Positions 44,419-53,320 of a stretch of 64,000 bases of DNA are shown one piece after another. Made by a program: the position numbers and the translations under genes. Source of the DNA: Tsukamurella paurometabola (GTDB taxonomy: Bacteria; Actinomycetota; Actinomycetes; Mycobacteriales; Mycobacteriaceae); assembly GCF_900631615.1 (NCBI RefSeq), contig NZ_LR131273.1:992001-1056000 (forward strand). The letters run 5' to 3'. Every line of letters begins with the position of its first letter. Position 1 is the first letter of the stretch. The notes beneath the pieces were generated by a model, which saw only the letters and a list, made by a program, of their open reading frames with translations, had not been told where the DNA came from and ran no database searches.

Positions 44419-45357
44419 ATGGCCCGCGTGAACGACATGACCGGCACCGAACGCACCGCCCGCACCGCCGCCGCCGTCGACGCCGCTATCGGAGCGGCCC
44501 GCGAGCTCGGCCTCGCCGTCACGGACACGACGGTGCTGCACGACCTGTTCTCCGTGGTGGTGCGGCTGGAGCCGGCGCCCGTCGTGGTCCGCATCCCGAC
44601 GGTGCTCCCGGCGTCCGAGACACCGGAGACCGTCGCGCGACGGCAGGCCGACGAGCTGGCCGTCACGGCCTGGCTCGCCGCGCAGGGCGTGCCGGTGTTG
44701 CGCCCGGCGCCGCTGGTCCCCGCGGCGCCGGTGCAGCGCGACGGGCTGTCGATGACCTTCTGGGAGTACGTCGAGGAGGATCGCGCCGCCGAGCCGGACT
44801 ACGCCGCGAACGCGGAGAGCACGGCCCGGCTGCACGCGGCGCTGCGCAACTACCCGGGCGAGCTGGGCTTCCTCGCGACGGCCGACCCGGACGGCGTCGC
44901 GGCCCACCTGGATCTGCTCGACGGCCGCCCCGACCTGCTCCCCGCCGCCGACGTCGCCCGCGCCCGCGCCGAGTGGGCCGCGCTCGAGCCGGCCGTCCGC
45001 TCCCGCGCCGAGTTCGAAAGCCGCTTCCCCGGCGCGGACCTGCAGCCGATCCACGGGGACTGCCCGCCGGCCAACATGTTCGCCGCGGTCGACGGCCTGC
45101 GGTACGCGGACTTCGAGCTGGTCACGCTGGGCCCCGTCGAGTGGGACCTCGCCGCGCTGGGTCCCGACCTGGAGGCCGCCTACGATCGCGGCGCGGCCGC
45201 CGCCGGCATCCGCGGGCTGTGCCCGGACGTGCTGGAGTTCGTCAACGCCGTCGGCGTCCTGCGCGCGATCACCACGCTCGCGCTGGTCCCGCAGCTGCCG
45301 GAACTCGCGCAGTACCTCCAGCCCGTCGTGGAGCAGTGGCGCGACGCATCACGCTGA
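44419..45357 (+). CDS. APH-fold phosphotransferase
   Basis: A 312-residue protein of the aminoglycoside/choline phosphotransferase superfamily. The Brenner motif is PIHGDCPPANMF with the catalytic Asp; the DFE-like metal motif is DFELVTLGPVEWDLAAL. The N-lobe is VVVRIPTVLP with AVTAWLAAQGVPVLRPAPL. Targets in this fold range from antibiotics to sugars and choline; none can be assigned here. ATG 44419 starts in a C-rich leader without clear ribosome-binding site. The repeat hairpin (copy B) follows its stop by 2 nt. Confidence 0.8.
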   Translation: MARVNDMTGTERTARTAAAVDAAIGAARELGLAVTDTTVLHDLFSVVVRLEPAPVVVRIPTVLPASETPETVARRQADELAVTAWLAAQGVPVLRPAPLVPAAPVQRDGLSMTFWEYVEEDRAAEPDYAANAESTARLHAALRNYPGELGFLATADPDGVAAHLDLLDGRPDLLPAADVARARAEWAALEPAVRSRAEFESRFPGADLQPIHGDCPPANMFAAVDGLRYADFELVTLGPVEWDLAALGPDLEAAYDRGAAAAGIRGLCPDVLEFVNAVGVLRAITTLALVPQLPELAQYLQPVVEQWRDASR

Positions 45358-45359
45358 CA

Positions 45360-45424
45360 GAAACCGCGCCTGAGCTCGGTCACGATGGAAATGGTTCGTC
45401 GTGGGTGAGCTCAGCGCGGTTTTC
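45360..45424. repeat. Hairpin repeat with conserved loop, copy B
   Basis: GAAACCGCGCCTGAGCTC (from 45360) pairs with GAGCTCAGCGCGGTTTTC (ending 45424) with one bulge. The loop carries CACGATGGAAAT and TTCG as in copy A at 24643-24707. It lies between convergent genes. Confidence 0.7.
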
Positions 45425-45428
45425 GGAA

Positions 45429-45809
45429 TCACTCCGCGTCGCGGACCCGGATACCGACGGTGCCGCCGGCACCGCGCCGCAGCTTGGACCCGGTGACCGT
45501 GAGCCAACCGATCACCCCGTACTTCTTCGCGATCTTCCCGGCGGCGTCGACACCGTCGACGATCTCGCCCGTCCCCGCGACCTCGGGGCCGGTGGTCTTC
45601 CTGCCGCGGGCGTCGCACGCCTGGACCAGCACGGACGGGTTCCGCCGCAACCGCTTCACCTTCCAGGAGTCGGCGACGGTCCAGACGAGGAGGTCGGACC
45701 CGTCGCGCACTGCCCACAGCGGGGTCGCGACCGGGGTGCCGTCCTTGCGGAAGGTGGTCAGCAGGACGTACTTGGCCTCCGCGACGGAGCCGACGGTTCC
45801 TTCACTCAT
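45429..45809 (-). CDS. PPOX-class (Rv1155-like) flavin/F420-dependent protein
   Basis: A 126-residue split-barrel protein: AKYVLLTTFRKDGTPVATPLWAVRDGSDLLVWTVADSWKVKRLRRNPSVLVQACDARG. This family binds FMN or F420 and includes F420-dependent reductases and biliverdin reductases of actinobacteria. Length and KxKRLRRNP pattern favour the F420-binding branch. Its ATG overlaps the stop of the epoxide-hydrolase-like gene (ATGA). Confidence 0.85.
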   Translation of the reverse strand: MSEGTVGSVAEAKYVLLTTFRKDGTPVATPLWAVRDGSDLLVWTVADSWKVKRLRRNPSVLVQACDARGRKTTGPEVAGTGEIVDGVDAAGKIAKKYGVIGWLTVTGSKLRRGAGGTVGIRVRDAE

Positions 45810-46834
45810 AGGCCCAGCGTAACCGGGTAGGACGCCGGAACACTGCGTGCGATCCAGCCCGCGATCGCGGCGCTGACCTCGGCCGGCTTCTCCTCCCCCA
45901 TCCAGTGCCCGGAGTCGACGATCACCTCGGTGAGGTCGGAGCACGCGGCGCGCATCGGGTCGGCCAGGCGCGTCCCGACGGTGTCGAGGATCGCGTCGTA
46001 GCGGCCGTGCAGGAACAGGGCGGGCTTGTCGATGCGGCCCTCGTTCAGCTCGGTCTTCGCGTACTCCATGTCGGCGGGGGTGTTGACGTACCAGGAATCG
46101 GGGCCGGCCATGCCGTTCCGCTCGAAGGCCGCGACGTACACGGCGTGGTCCTCGGGCGTGAGCACCGCCGGATCGAGGGGCAGCTGCGGGACGGGACCGC
46201 CGCCGAACCAGCCGCCGTCGCGGGTGATGACCGCGGTGGGCGCGGGACCCTCGAGGTGGCGCGGGTCGCCGCTGCGGAACAGCGCGGCGATCAGGGCGGG
46301 GATGTCGCTCTCGAACTGGGCCGTCGCCTCGTCGAAGGACTTCAGGTAATGCACCTGGTAGTCCCACTGGCCGTACGGGTACTCGTCGGCGGGGTACTTC
46401 TCGCGGTCGATGAGGTCGAACGGCGTGGGCCCGCTCGACGGGAAGTGCGGCACGTTCAGGGCGGCCACCGCGTCGACGACCTCGGGGTGGTGGGTGGCGA
46501 TGTTCCACACCACCGGGCCGCCCCAGTCGTGCCCGATCCAGACGGCCGAATCGCGGCCGAGGCCGGCGAGCAGCTCCAGCATGTCGGCGACCGCCTCCTC
46601 GCGGCGGTAGGCGCTCTTCTCGGAGTGCACCGTCGATTGGCCGTAGCCGCGCATGTCGGGCGCGACGCACCGGAATCCGAGGGCGCCGAGGGCCCGCAGC
46701 TGGTGCCGCCAGGAGTACCCGAGCTCGGGCCAGCCGTGCACGAAGACCAGTAGCGGACCGTCGACCGGCCCCGAGGCGAGGTAGGCGGTGGTGTGGCGCT
46801 CGGTGCGGACGATGTGCGGCGAGAGGGTCGTCAT
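45806..46834 (-). CDS. Alpha/beta hydrolase, soluble epoxide hydrolase-like
   Basis: A 342-residue hydrolase. The oxyanion HGWPELGYSWRHQ and nucleophile WIGHDWGGPVVW (Asp) are those of epoxide hydrolases and haloalkane dehalogenases; the cap holds Tyr residues (YQVHYLKSF, DSWYVN), and DSGHWMGEEKPAE supplies the His. It probably opens epoxides to diols through an ester intermediate. ATG 46834 gives the family start. Coupled to the PPOX gene. Divergent from fprB. Confidence 0.88.
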   Translation of the reverse strand: MTTLSPHIVRTERHTTAYLASGPVDGPLLVFVHGWPELGYSWRHQLRALGALGFRCVAPDMRGYGQSTVHSEKSAYRREEAVADMLELLAGLGRDSAVWIGHDWGGPVVWNIATHHPEVVDAVAALNVPHFPSSGPTPFDLIDREKYPADEYPYGQWDYQVHYLKSFDEATAQFESDIPALIAALFRSGDPRHLEGPAPTAVITRDGGWFGGGPVPQLPLDPAVLTPEDHAVYVAAFERNGMAGPDSWYVNTPADMEYAKTELNEGRIDKPALFLHGRYDAILDTVGTRLADPMRAACSDLTEVIVDSGHWMGEEKPAEVSAAIAGWIARSVPASYPVTLGL

Positions 46835-46898
46835 GACCCCAGCCTGACACGCGGCGCGATCCCTTGCCCGGGCGCGGCGCACGGCTCAGTATCGAAGC

Positions 46899-48374
46899 AT
46901 GCCCCACGTGATCGTCCAGAACTGCTGCAACGACGCGTCGTGCGTCCCGGAGTGCCCCGTCGACTGCATCCACCCCACGCCCGACGAGCCCGACTACGCC
47001 ACCGCGGAGATGCTCTACATCGACCCGGACGTGTGCATCGACTGCGGCGCCTGCATCGACGCCTGTCCGGTCTCGGCGATCACCACGGACTACGAGTTGA
47101 CCGCCGAGATGGCCCCGTTCGAGACGATGAACGCGGACTACTACGAGGCGGTGGGCTCGGCGGCGGACCGCGACCACCCGTTCACGGACCCGCGGATCGG
47201 GCGCAAGCGACCGTCGTCCGACGCGGAGACCCTGCGCGTGGCGGTCGTGGGCGCGGGCGCGGCGGGGCACTACGTGGTGAGCGAGCTGCAGCACCGGATC
47301 GACGTCCGCGCGACGATCGACGTCTACGAACGCCTGCCGGAGACGGGCGGGCTGGTGCGGTTCGGGGTGGCGCCCGATCACGCCGACACCAAGAAGGTGC
47401 AGGAGCAGTTCGCGAAGTCGCGCAAGCAGTCGGGCGTGACGACCCACCTGGGCGTGCGGGTCGGCGAGGACGTCACGCACGAGGACCTGGCGCGGTCGCA
47501 TCACGCGGTGGTGTACGCGGTGGGCTCGCTGCACGGTCGCGAGCTGGGGCTGCCGGGCGCGGACCTCCCCGGTGTCACGGCGGCCGCCGACTTCGTGGCC
47601 TGGTACAACGGCCACCCCGACTTCGCCGGGCGCACCGTGGACCTGTCGCACGAGCGGGTCGTGGTGCTGGGCAACGGCAACGTCGCGCTCGACGTCGCGC
47701 GGATCCTCACCGCCGACCCGGAGACCTTCACCGGCACGGACATGACGGACGAGGCCCTGGCCGCGCTGCGGGACTCCCGGGTCCGGGAGGTCGTGATCCT
47801 CGCCCGACGGGGTCCGGAGCACGCCGCGTTCACCGCGCCGGAGCTGGTGGGACTGGCCCGCACGGTGCCCGTGGTGGTCGAGCCCGGGGACCTGTCGGCC
47901 TCCGGCAGCGCCGGCGAGCCCACCGACGAGCAGGCCCGGTTCTACCGCGCGCAGAAGCTCGCGCTGCTGCAGTCGCTCCCGGCGGACGCCGGCCCGGACG
48001 GCCGACGGGTGGTCCTGCGCTTCGGCACGCCGCCCACCGCGATCACCGCGTCCGACGGTGCCCTGACCGTCGCCTTCGACGACCACGGCGCACCGTCGGA
48101 GCTCGCGTGCGGCGCGGTGCTGCCGTCGATCGGGCTGCGCGGCACCTCCGTACCGGGGGTTCCCTACGACGAGGGCACCGGCACCATCCCGAACGCCGAC
48201 GGCCGCGTCCTCGGGCCCGACGGTGCCGCCCTCCCCGGCGTGTACGTGGCCGGGTGGTGCAAGCGCGGGCCGACGGGCGTGATCGGCACGAACCGCTACG
48301 ACGCCCGCGGTACCGTCGACGCCCTGATCGCCGACTTCCACGCCGGGCTGCTCTCGGCGCCGTCGGCGAGCTGA
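46899..48374 (+). CDS. fprB: Ferredoxin-ferredoxin/NADP reductase fusion
   Basis: A 491-residue protein. Residues 1-70 are a 7Fe/8Fe-type ferredoxin (CCNDASCVPECPVDCIHP, then CIDCGACIDACPV). Residues 110-491 are an adrenodoxin-type reductase with AVVGAGAAGHYVV (FAD), VVVLGNGNVALDVARIL (NADP) and GWCKRGPTGVIGTNRYDA. This matches FprB (Rv0886) of M. tuberculosis. It carries electrons from NADPH through its own iron-sulfur clusters to redox enzymes. Divergent from the hydrolase; its end overlaps a cupin remnant. Confidence 0.93.
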   Translation: MPHVIVQNCCNDASCVPECPVDCIHPTPDEPDYATAEMLYIDPDVCIDCGACIDACPVSAITTDYELTAEMAPFETMNADYYEAVGSAADRDHPFTDPRIGRKRPSSDAETLRVAVVGAGAAGHYVVSELQHRIDVRATIDVYERLPETGGLVRFGVAPDHADTKKVQEQFAKSRKQSGVTTHLGVRVGEDVTHEDLARSHHAVVYAVGSLHGRELGLPGADLPGVTAAADFVAWYNGHPDFAGRTVDLSHERVVVLGNGNVALDVARILTADPETFTGTDMTDEALAALRDSRVREVVILARRGPEHAAFTAPELVGLARTVPVVVEPGDLSASGSAGEPTDEQARFYRAQKLALLQSLPADAGPDGRRVVLRFGTPPTAITASDGALTVAFDDHGAPSELACGAVLPSIGLRGTSVPGVPYDEGTGTIPNADGRVLGPDGAALPGVYVAGWCKRGPTGVIGTNRYDARGTVDALIADFHAGLLSAPSAS

Positions 48375-48376
48375 TC

Positions 48377-48580
48377 CGACCGCGACCGCTTCTCCAGACC
48401 TCGACGCCCGCCGTGGTGGCGGGCGAGGTCGACATGCACTACCGCGATGCGCACGGCGAGGAGCACGTGCGCAGGCTCTCGCCCGGGATCGTGTGCGTCG
48501 CCGAGGTGGGCGACGAGCACAAGGCGGTCCCCGTCGGCGAAGCGAGCATCCTCGTCGTCGAGAAGGCCGGTTCCGTCTGA
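48377..48580 (+). pseudogene. Remnant of a cupin-domain gene
   Basis: After the fprB stop, in another frame, about 67 codons read as the second half of a small cupin barrel: VVAGEVDMHYRDAHGEEHVRRLSPGIVCVAEVGDEHKAVPVGEASILVVEKAGSV. The first half, with the HxH metal motif, is missing and no convincing start exists, although ATG 48434 would give 48 residues. Probably a 5'-truncated gene whose front was lost next to fprB. A terminator follows. Confidence 0.55.
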
Positions 48581-48597
48581 TCTCAGTGCCGATACGC

Positions 48598-48631
48598 GTG
48601 TGGCCGGGTCCCGCGAGGGACCCGGCCACAC
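48598..48631. terminator. Hairpin between the cupin remnant and clpB
   Basis: A perfect 15-bp stem (arms 48598-48612 and 48617-48631) with GCGA loop, 7 nt beyond the clpB stop. Acts for clpB and probably fprB. Confidence 0.85.
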
Positions 48632-48638
48632 GGGCGTG

Positions 48639-51191
48639 TCAGCCGATGATCAGCCGGTCGCCGTCGTCGCTGACCGTGACCTTCACCGTGTCGCCGTTGC
48701 GGACGTCGCCCGCGAGCAGCGCCTTGGCGAGCTGGTCGCCGATGGCCTGCTGCACCAGGCGGCGCAGCGGCCGGGCGCCGTAGAGCGGGTCGAAACCGCG
48801 CTCCGCGAGCCAGCCCTTGGCCTCGTCGGAGACGTCGAGCTCCAGCCGGCGCTGGGACAGCCGCTTGCGCAGCTGGTCCAGCTGGATGTCGACGATGCCG
48901 GTCAGTTGCTCAGAGCTCAGCGAGTCGAAGATCAGCACGTCGTCGAGCCGGTTGATGAACTCCGGCTTGAACTTCGCTCGCACCGCGGCCATCACCTGCT
49001 CGGGCGTGCCGCCCGCGCCGAGGTTCGACGTGAGGATCAGGATCGTGTTGCGGAAGTCCACCGTGCGGCCCTGGCCGTCGGTGAGCCGGCCCTCGTCGAG
49101 CACCTGCAGCAGCACGTCGAAGACGTCCGGGTGCGCCTTCTCGACCTCGTCGAACAGGACCACCGTGTAGGGGCGGCGCCGCACGGCCTCGGTGAGCTGG
49201 CCGCCGGCCTCGTAACCGACGTACCCGGGAGGCGCGCCGACGAGCCGTGCGACGGAGTGCTTCTCGCCGTACTCGGACATGTCGATGCGCACCATGGCGC
49301 GCTCGTCGTCGAAGAGGAACTCCGCGAGCCCCTTCGCCAGCTCCGTCTTCCCCACACCGGTGGGGCCGAGGAACAGGAACGAGCCGGTGGGCCGGTTCGG
49401 GTCCGCGACGCCGGCGCGGGTGCGGCGCACCGCATCCGAGACCGCGGTGACCGCGGCCTCCTGGCCGATCACGCGCTTGCCGATCTCCGACTCCATGCGC
49501 AGCAGCTTCGCCGTCTCACCCTCGAGCATGCGGCCGGCGGGGACGCCGGTCCAGGCGGAGACCACGTCGGCCACGTCGTCGGGGCCGACCTCCTCCTTGA
49601 GCATGACCTCGCCGTCGGAGGCGGCACCCGAGGAGGCGACGGCCTCGTCGAGCTGCTTCTCCAGCGCGGGGATCTGGCCGTAGCGCAGCTCCGCGGCACG
49701 GCCGAGGTCGCCGTCACGCTCGGCGCGCTCCGACTCGCCCTTCAGCGTCTCGAGCTGCTCCTTGAGCGTGCGCACCGAATCGATGGCGCCCTTCTCGTTC
49801 TGCCAGCGGGAGGTGAGCTGGGCCAGCTTCTCCTTGTGGTCGGCGAGCTCGCCGCGCAGCTTCTCCAGGCGGTCCTTCGACGCGGCGTCGGACTCCTTGG
49901 ACAGCGCCATCTCCTCGATCTCGAGGCGACGGACCAGCCGCTCCTCGGCGTCGATCTCCTCGGGCCGCGAGTCGATCTCCATCCGCAGGCGCGAGGCGGC
50001 CTCGTCGACGAGGTCGATCGCCTTGTCGGGCAGGAACCGGCTCGTGATGTAGCGGTCGGAGAGGGACGCGGCGGCGACGAGCGCGGAGTCGGTGATGCGC
50101 ACGCCGTGGTGCACCTCGTACCGCTCCTTGAGGCCGCGCAGGATGCCGACGGTGTCCTCGACCGACGGCTCGCCGACCAGCACCTGCTGGAAGCGGCGCT
50201 CGAGCGCGGCGTCCTTCTCGATGTACTGGCGGTACTCGTCGAGCGTGGTGGCGCCGACGAGCCGCAGCTCGCCGCGGGCCAGCATCGGCTTGATCATGTT
50301 GCCCGCGTCCATGGCGGAGTCGCCGGTGGCGCCGGCGCCCACAATGGTGTGCAGCTCGTCGATGAACGTGATGATCTGGCCGGAGCTGGCCTTGATCTCG
50401 TCGAGGACGGCCTTGAGCCGCTCCTCGAACTCACCGCGGTACTTGGCGCCCGCGACCATCGAGCCGAGGTCGAGCGAGATCACCGTCTTCCCGCGCAGCG
50501 ACTCCGGCACGTCACCCGTGACCACGCGCTGGGCCAGGCCCTCGACGATGGCGGTCTTGCCGACACCGGGCTCACCGATGAGGACGGGGTTGTTCTTGGT
50601 GCGGCGGGACAGCACCTGCACGACGCGACGGATCTCGTTGTCGCGCCCGATGACCGGGTCGAGCTTGCCCTCGCGGGCGCGGGCGGTGAGGTCGGTCGAG
50701 TACTTCTCGAGCGCCTGGTACTGCCCCTCGGGGTTCTCGGAGGTGACCTTCGCGCTGCCGCGGACGGCCGTGAAGGCCTCACGGATCTCCTGCGGGGTGG
50801 CGCCGGCGGAGGTCAGGATCTGCGCGGCCTCACCGCCCGCCTCCGCGAGCCCGTAGAGCACGTGCTCGGTGGAGACGTACTGGTCGCCCATCTCGGTGGC
50901 GAGCTTCTGCGCGGCGCTGATCGACGCGATCGACTCGCGGCTGAGCTGCGGTGTGGTGGTGGAGCCGCTCGCCTTCGGCTTGCGGTCCACGAGGTCCTGC
51001 GCGCGGTTGCGCACGGTGACGGGATCCACGCCCACCGCCTTGAGCAGCGGCGCGGCGATCCCGTCGGTCTGGTCGAGCAGCGCCACCAGCAGGTGCGCCG
51101 GAGAGATCTCCGGGTTCCCCGCGGCCGACGCCGCCTGCAGGGCCGAGGTCAGCGCGGCCTGCGTCTTGGTGGTGGGCTGGAACGAATCCAA
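48639..51191 (-). CDS. clpB: ClpB disaggregase
   Basis: This 850-residue AAA+ chaperone works with DnaK to dissolve protein aggregates. The N-terminal Clp repeats ([28 protein letters not shown]) are followed by NBD1 ([15 protein letters not shown]), a coiled-coil middle domain at about 400-530 and NBD2 ([17 protein letters not shown]). The start is TTG 51191, with AGGAGG 7 nt upstream, reading MDSFQP as in mycobacterial ClpB; further in-frame sequence is not conserved. Two HspR-type operators lie upstream. Confidence 0.96.
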   Translation of the reverse strand: MDSFQPTTKTQAALTSALQAASAAGNPEISPAHLLVALLDQTDGIAAPLLKAVGVDPVTVRNRAQDLVDRKPKASGSTTTPQLSRESIASISAAQKLATEMGDQYVSTEHVLYGLAEAGGEAAQILTSAGATPQEIREAFTAVRGSAKVTSENPEGQYQALEKYSTDLTARAREGKLDPVIGRDNEIRRVVQVLSRRTKNNPVLIGEPGVGKTAIVEGLAQRVVTGDVPESLRGKTVISLDLGSMVAGAKYRGEFEERLKAVLDEIKASSGQIITFIDELHTIVGAGATGDSAMDAGNMIKPMLARGELRLVGATTLDEYRQYIEKDAALERRFQQVLVGEPSVEDTVGILRGLKERYEVHHGVRITDSALVAAASLSDRYITSRFLPDKAIDLVDEAASRLRMEIDSRPEEIDAEERLVRRLEIEEMALSKESDAASKDRLEKLRGELADHKEKLAQLTSRWQNEKGAIDSVRTLKEQLETLKGESERAERDGDLGRAAELRYGQIPALEKQLDEAVASSGAASDGEVMLKEEVGPDDVADVVSAWTGVPAGRMLEGETAKLLRMESEIGKRVIGQEAAVTAVSDAVRRTRAGVADPNRPTGSFLFLGPTGVGKTELAKGLAEFLFDDERAMVRIDMSEYGEKHSVARLVGAPPGYVGYEAGGQLTEAVRRRPYTVVLFDEVEKAHPDVFDVLLQVLDEGRLTDGQGRTVDFRNTILILTSNLGAGGTPEQVMAAVRAKFKPEFINRLDDVLIFDSLSSEQLTGIVDIQLDQLRKRLSQRRLELDVSDEAKGWLAERGFDPLYGARPLRRLVQQAIGDQLAKALLAGDVRNGDTVKVTVSDDGDRLIIG

Positions 51192-51231
51192 CGTACTTCC
51201 TCCTGGGTCGTCTCGAACACGTCTCGTGCAC

Positions 51232-51304
51232 CCTGAGCGTTCTCCACTCAAGTATGCCTTCTGTGTTCCTCAACGCGCAGAAGCTTGAGTCTGTTCCGCT
51301 CAAC
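51232..51304. promoter_or_regulatory. Two HAIR (HspR) operators upstream of clpB
   Basis: Consensus CTTGAGT-N7-ACTCAAG. Site 1 (51232-51252) is CCTGAGC-N7-ACTCAAG with one perfect arm; site 2 (51284-51304) is CTTGAGT-N7-GCTCAAC with one perfect arm. They lie 41 and 93 bp before the TTG. Heat-inducible repression by HspR is inferred from known regulons. Confidence 0.8.
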
Positions 51305-51353
51305 TCGGAGATCGTGGGTGACCCACCTCACAGCGCGATCGAGACTACGGGGC

Positions 51354-51384
51354 GGCGCCGGCCCCTGGCGAAGGGGCCGGCGCC
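51354..51384. terminator. Hairpin downstream of the first SGNH hydrolase
   Basis: GGCGCCGGCCCCT (51354-51366) and AGGGGCCGGCGCC (51372-51384) form a perfect 13-bp stem with GGCGA loop, separating the hydrolase from the clpB promoter. Confidence 0.85.
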
Positions 51385-51430
51385 CCTCGGTCACGCCCGG
51401 AGGTACGACGGTGCGCGCAGTGCGCGACGG

Positions 51431-52072
51431 TCACGCCAGCGCGGCAACGCGCTCCGCGAGCTTCTGATGCGTGGCGGCATCGGGATGACCGTCGCTACTG
51501 GTCCCGTAGACCCAACCCTCACTGAGCGGGGAGATCACGGACACCGACGGATCGACGGCGCGCGCGGCGTTCACGATGGCGGCCTCGGTGGCGCGGGCGT
51601 CGGAGCCGCTACCGCGGACCGTCGGGAACACGGTGATCAGCGCGACCTTGGCGTTCGGCGCCTGCGCGCGAACCGTCGAGATCACCTGCCGCACCTGGCC
51701 GTCGATCGCGGACGTCGAGGCGCCGACGTCGTTCGAGCCGGCCTGCACCACGACCAGCGCCGGATCCCGCTCCTGAAGCTTCGCGGCGCGGGTGAGCCCG
51801 GCGATCGCCCCGTCGTTGTAGCCCGCACCGCTGCGCGCACTGAGGTACACCGACCGGCCCGCGATGGCGCTGATCATGCGCGGATAGGCGACGACTCCGG
51901 CGACCTCGTAGCCCGTCGAGATCGACGCGCCGATCACGACGACGGGCCGGGAGTCGGCGGTACGGACGGCGGAGCCCGGCTCAGCGGCGACGGTGCCGGC
52001 GGACGCGCCGACCACCGATGCCATCACCGCGGCTCCGATTCCGACCATTGCACCGAAACGCGACACGCTCAT
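51431..52072 (-). CDS. Secreted SGNH/GDSL-type hydrolase
   Basis: A 213-residue protein. Residues 1-40 are a signal peptide (SRFGAMVGIGAAVMASVVGASAGTVAA) with an AXA cleavage site. The mature part shows SGNH blocks: VVVIGASISTG (block I Ser), GYNDGAI, VVVQAGSNDVG (block III) and SDGHPDAATHQKLAERV (block V His). Esterase or acyl-hydrolase activity outside the membrane is likely. It is paralogous to the next gene (same GAGYxDG, GxNDVG, SPLxEGW patterns), so a tandem duplication. Confidence 0.85.
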   Translation of the reverse strand: MSVSRFGAMVGIGAAVMASVVGASAGTVAAEPGSAVRTADSRPVVVIGASISTGYEVAGVVAYPRMISAIAGRSVYLSARSGAGYNDGAIAGLTRAAKLQERDPALVVVQAGSNDVGASTSAIDGQVRQVISTVRAQAPNAKVALITVFPTVRGSGSDARATEAAIVNAARAVDPSVSVISPLSEGWVYGTSSDGHPDAATHQKLAERVAALA

Positions 52073-52157
52073 GCCGACATCTTGACACAACAGTCGCCAC
52101 ATGCATAACTTCCGCGACTTTTTTCACAAGCGCATCAGCCGCATCAGGCCGGCGTGG

Positions 52158-53132
52158 TCAGACCAGGCCGGCGACGCGCTCCGCGATGCGCAGGTGGGCG
52201 CCCGCGCCGGGATGCCCGTCATCGGCGGCGCCGTAGGTCCAGCCCTCGTTGAGCGGGGAGATCACGGCGACACCCGGGTCCACGGACCGCGCGGCGCTGA
52301 TGATCGCGGCGTCCGTGCTGCGGGCCGCGGCCCCGCGGTGGATCGACGGGAAGACGGTGACCACGGCGATCCGCGCGCCCGGCGCCTGCTGCCGCACGGT
52401 CGCCACGACCTGCCGCACCTGGCCCGCGATCAGGGCCGGCGGCGCGCCGACGTCGTTGGTGCCGGCCTGCAGCACGACCAGGTCGGGGTTCTGCGCCGGC
52501 AGGTTCGCGGCGCGGGTGAGGCGGGCCATGGAGCCGTCGGCGTACCCGGCGCCCACGCGGGAGCTGACCCGGACCGGGCGCCCCGACAGCGCGGCGACCC
52601 GGCTCGGGTAGGCCTGCGTCGCTGCGACGGCCTTGCCCGAGGAGACGGAGGCACCGATCACCACGACAGGGCGACGGTCGGAGGTGCCACCGCGGATCTC
52701 TCCGGAGACCGGCCTGGCCACGGCGGACGCGGCCCGCGTCGTCGCCGGCCGCACGGCGGCCTTCCCGGCCTGCGGCACGGCGGCCTTCCCGGCCTGCGGC
52801 ACGGCGGCCTTCCCGGCCTGCGGCACGGCGGCCTTCCCGGTGTGCGGCACGGCGGACGCCGGGGCACCGCCGGGCTGCGCGACCGCGCGCTGCGCCGCGA
52901 CGGGCTTCCCCGCCGGCTTCCGCACGGGCGTCCCGGCGGGCTGCACGACGGCGGACTTGGGCACGACGACCGGCTTCACCCGCTGGACCGCCGTGGTCGC
53001 GGGGCCTTCGGCGGCCGGGCCGGTGTCGGCGGAGGCGGCGCCCGCGGCGATCGGCGCGAGGGCGATGCCCGCTCCGACGGCGATGCCGTATCCGATGCGG
53101 CGCGCGCGGCGGCTGACTCGCAAAGCGACCAT
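52158..53132 (-). CDS. Secreted SGNH hydrolase with repeat linker
   Basis: A 324-residue paralogue of the preceding hydrolase. A signal peptide (residues 1-35, RIGYGIAVGAGIALAPIAAGAASA) is followed by a Pro/Ala/Lys-rich linker (36-165) with tandem KAAVPQAG octapeptides, then the SGNH domain: VVVIGASVSSG, GYADGSM, VVLQAGTNDVG, DDGHPGAGAHLRIAERV. The linker could span the peptidoglycan or attach to it. The two genes lie 85 nt apart on the same strand, with the longer one upstream. Confidence 0.85.
   Translation of the reverse strand: MVALRVSRRARRIGYGIAVGAGIALAPIAAGAASADTGPAAEGPATTAVQRVKPVVVPKSAVVQPAGTPVRKPAGKPVAAQRAVAQPGGAPASAVPHTGKAAVPQAGKAAVPQAGKAAVPQAGKAAVRPATTRAASAVARPVSGEIRGGTSDRRPVVVIGASVSSGKAVAATQAYPSRVAALSGRPVRVSSRVGAGYADGSMARLTRAANLPAQNPDLVVLQAGTNDVGAPPALIAGQVRQVVATVRQQAPGARIAVVTVFPSIHRGAAARSTDAAIISAARSVDPGVAVISPLNEGWTYGAADDGHPGAGAHLRIAERVAGLV
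52755..52850. repeat. Four tandem 24-bp repeats in the SGNH linker
   Basis: Units of GGCGGCCTTCCCGGCCTGCG plus GCAC at 52755-52778, 52779-52802, 52803-52826 and 52827-52850; the last carries changes (GGTGTGCGGCAC). They encode KAAVPQAG-type octapeptides in frame. Repeat number may vary between strains. Confidence 0.9.
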
Positions 53133-53271
53133 GCGATGGAACCCTCTCTTCGAGCTCGTCGATCCCCTCGGCACGGCGTCCGCGCCCGGGAGAAAGATAC
53201 TCGACGGAACGAATCCGCGCCGCACCGGGCGCGCCGTGCGCGCAGCGGTGTGACGGATGCAAAGCCGCAGG

Positions 53272-53277
53272 TAGGAT
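53272..53277 (+). promoter_or_regulatory. -10 box of the flavohaemoglobin-like gene
   Basis: TAGGAT, 43 nt before GTG 53321, giving a short leader of about 37 nt. Confidence 0.4.
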
Positions 53278-53320
53278 GGGGCCGTTCGGGACGGCTTCGG
53301 AGGACGGGAGCGGGGCAGCA

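Noticed and set aside
52755-52850. Regular 24-bp repeats as a possible CRISPR array
   Set aside because: The units are tandem without spacers and encode in-frame octapeptides inside a secreted hydrolase.
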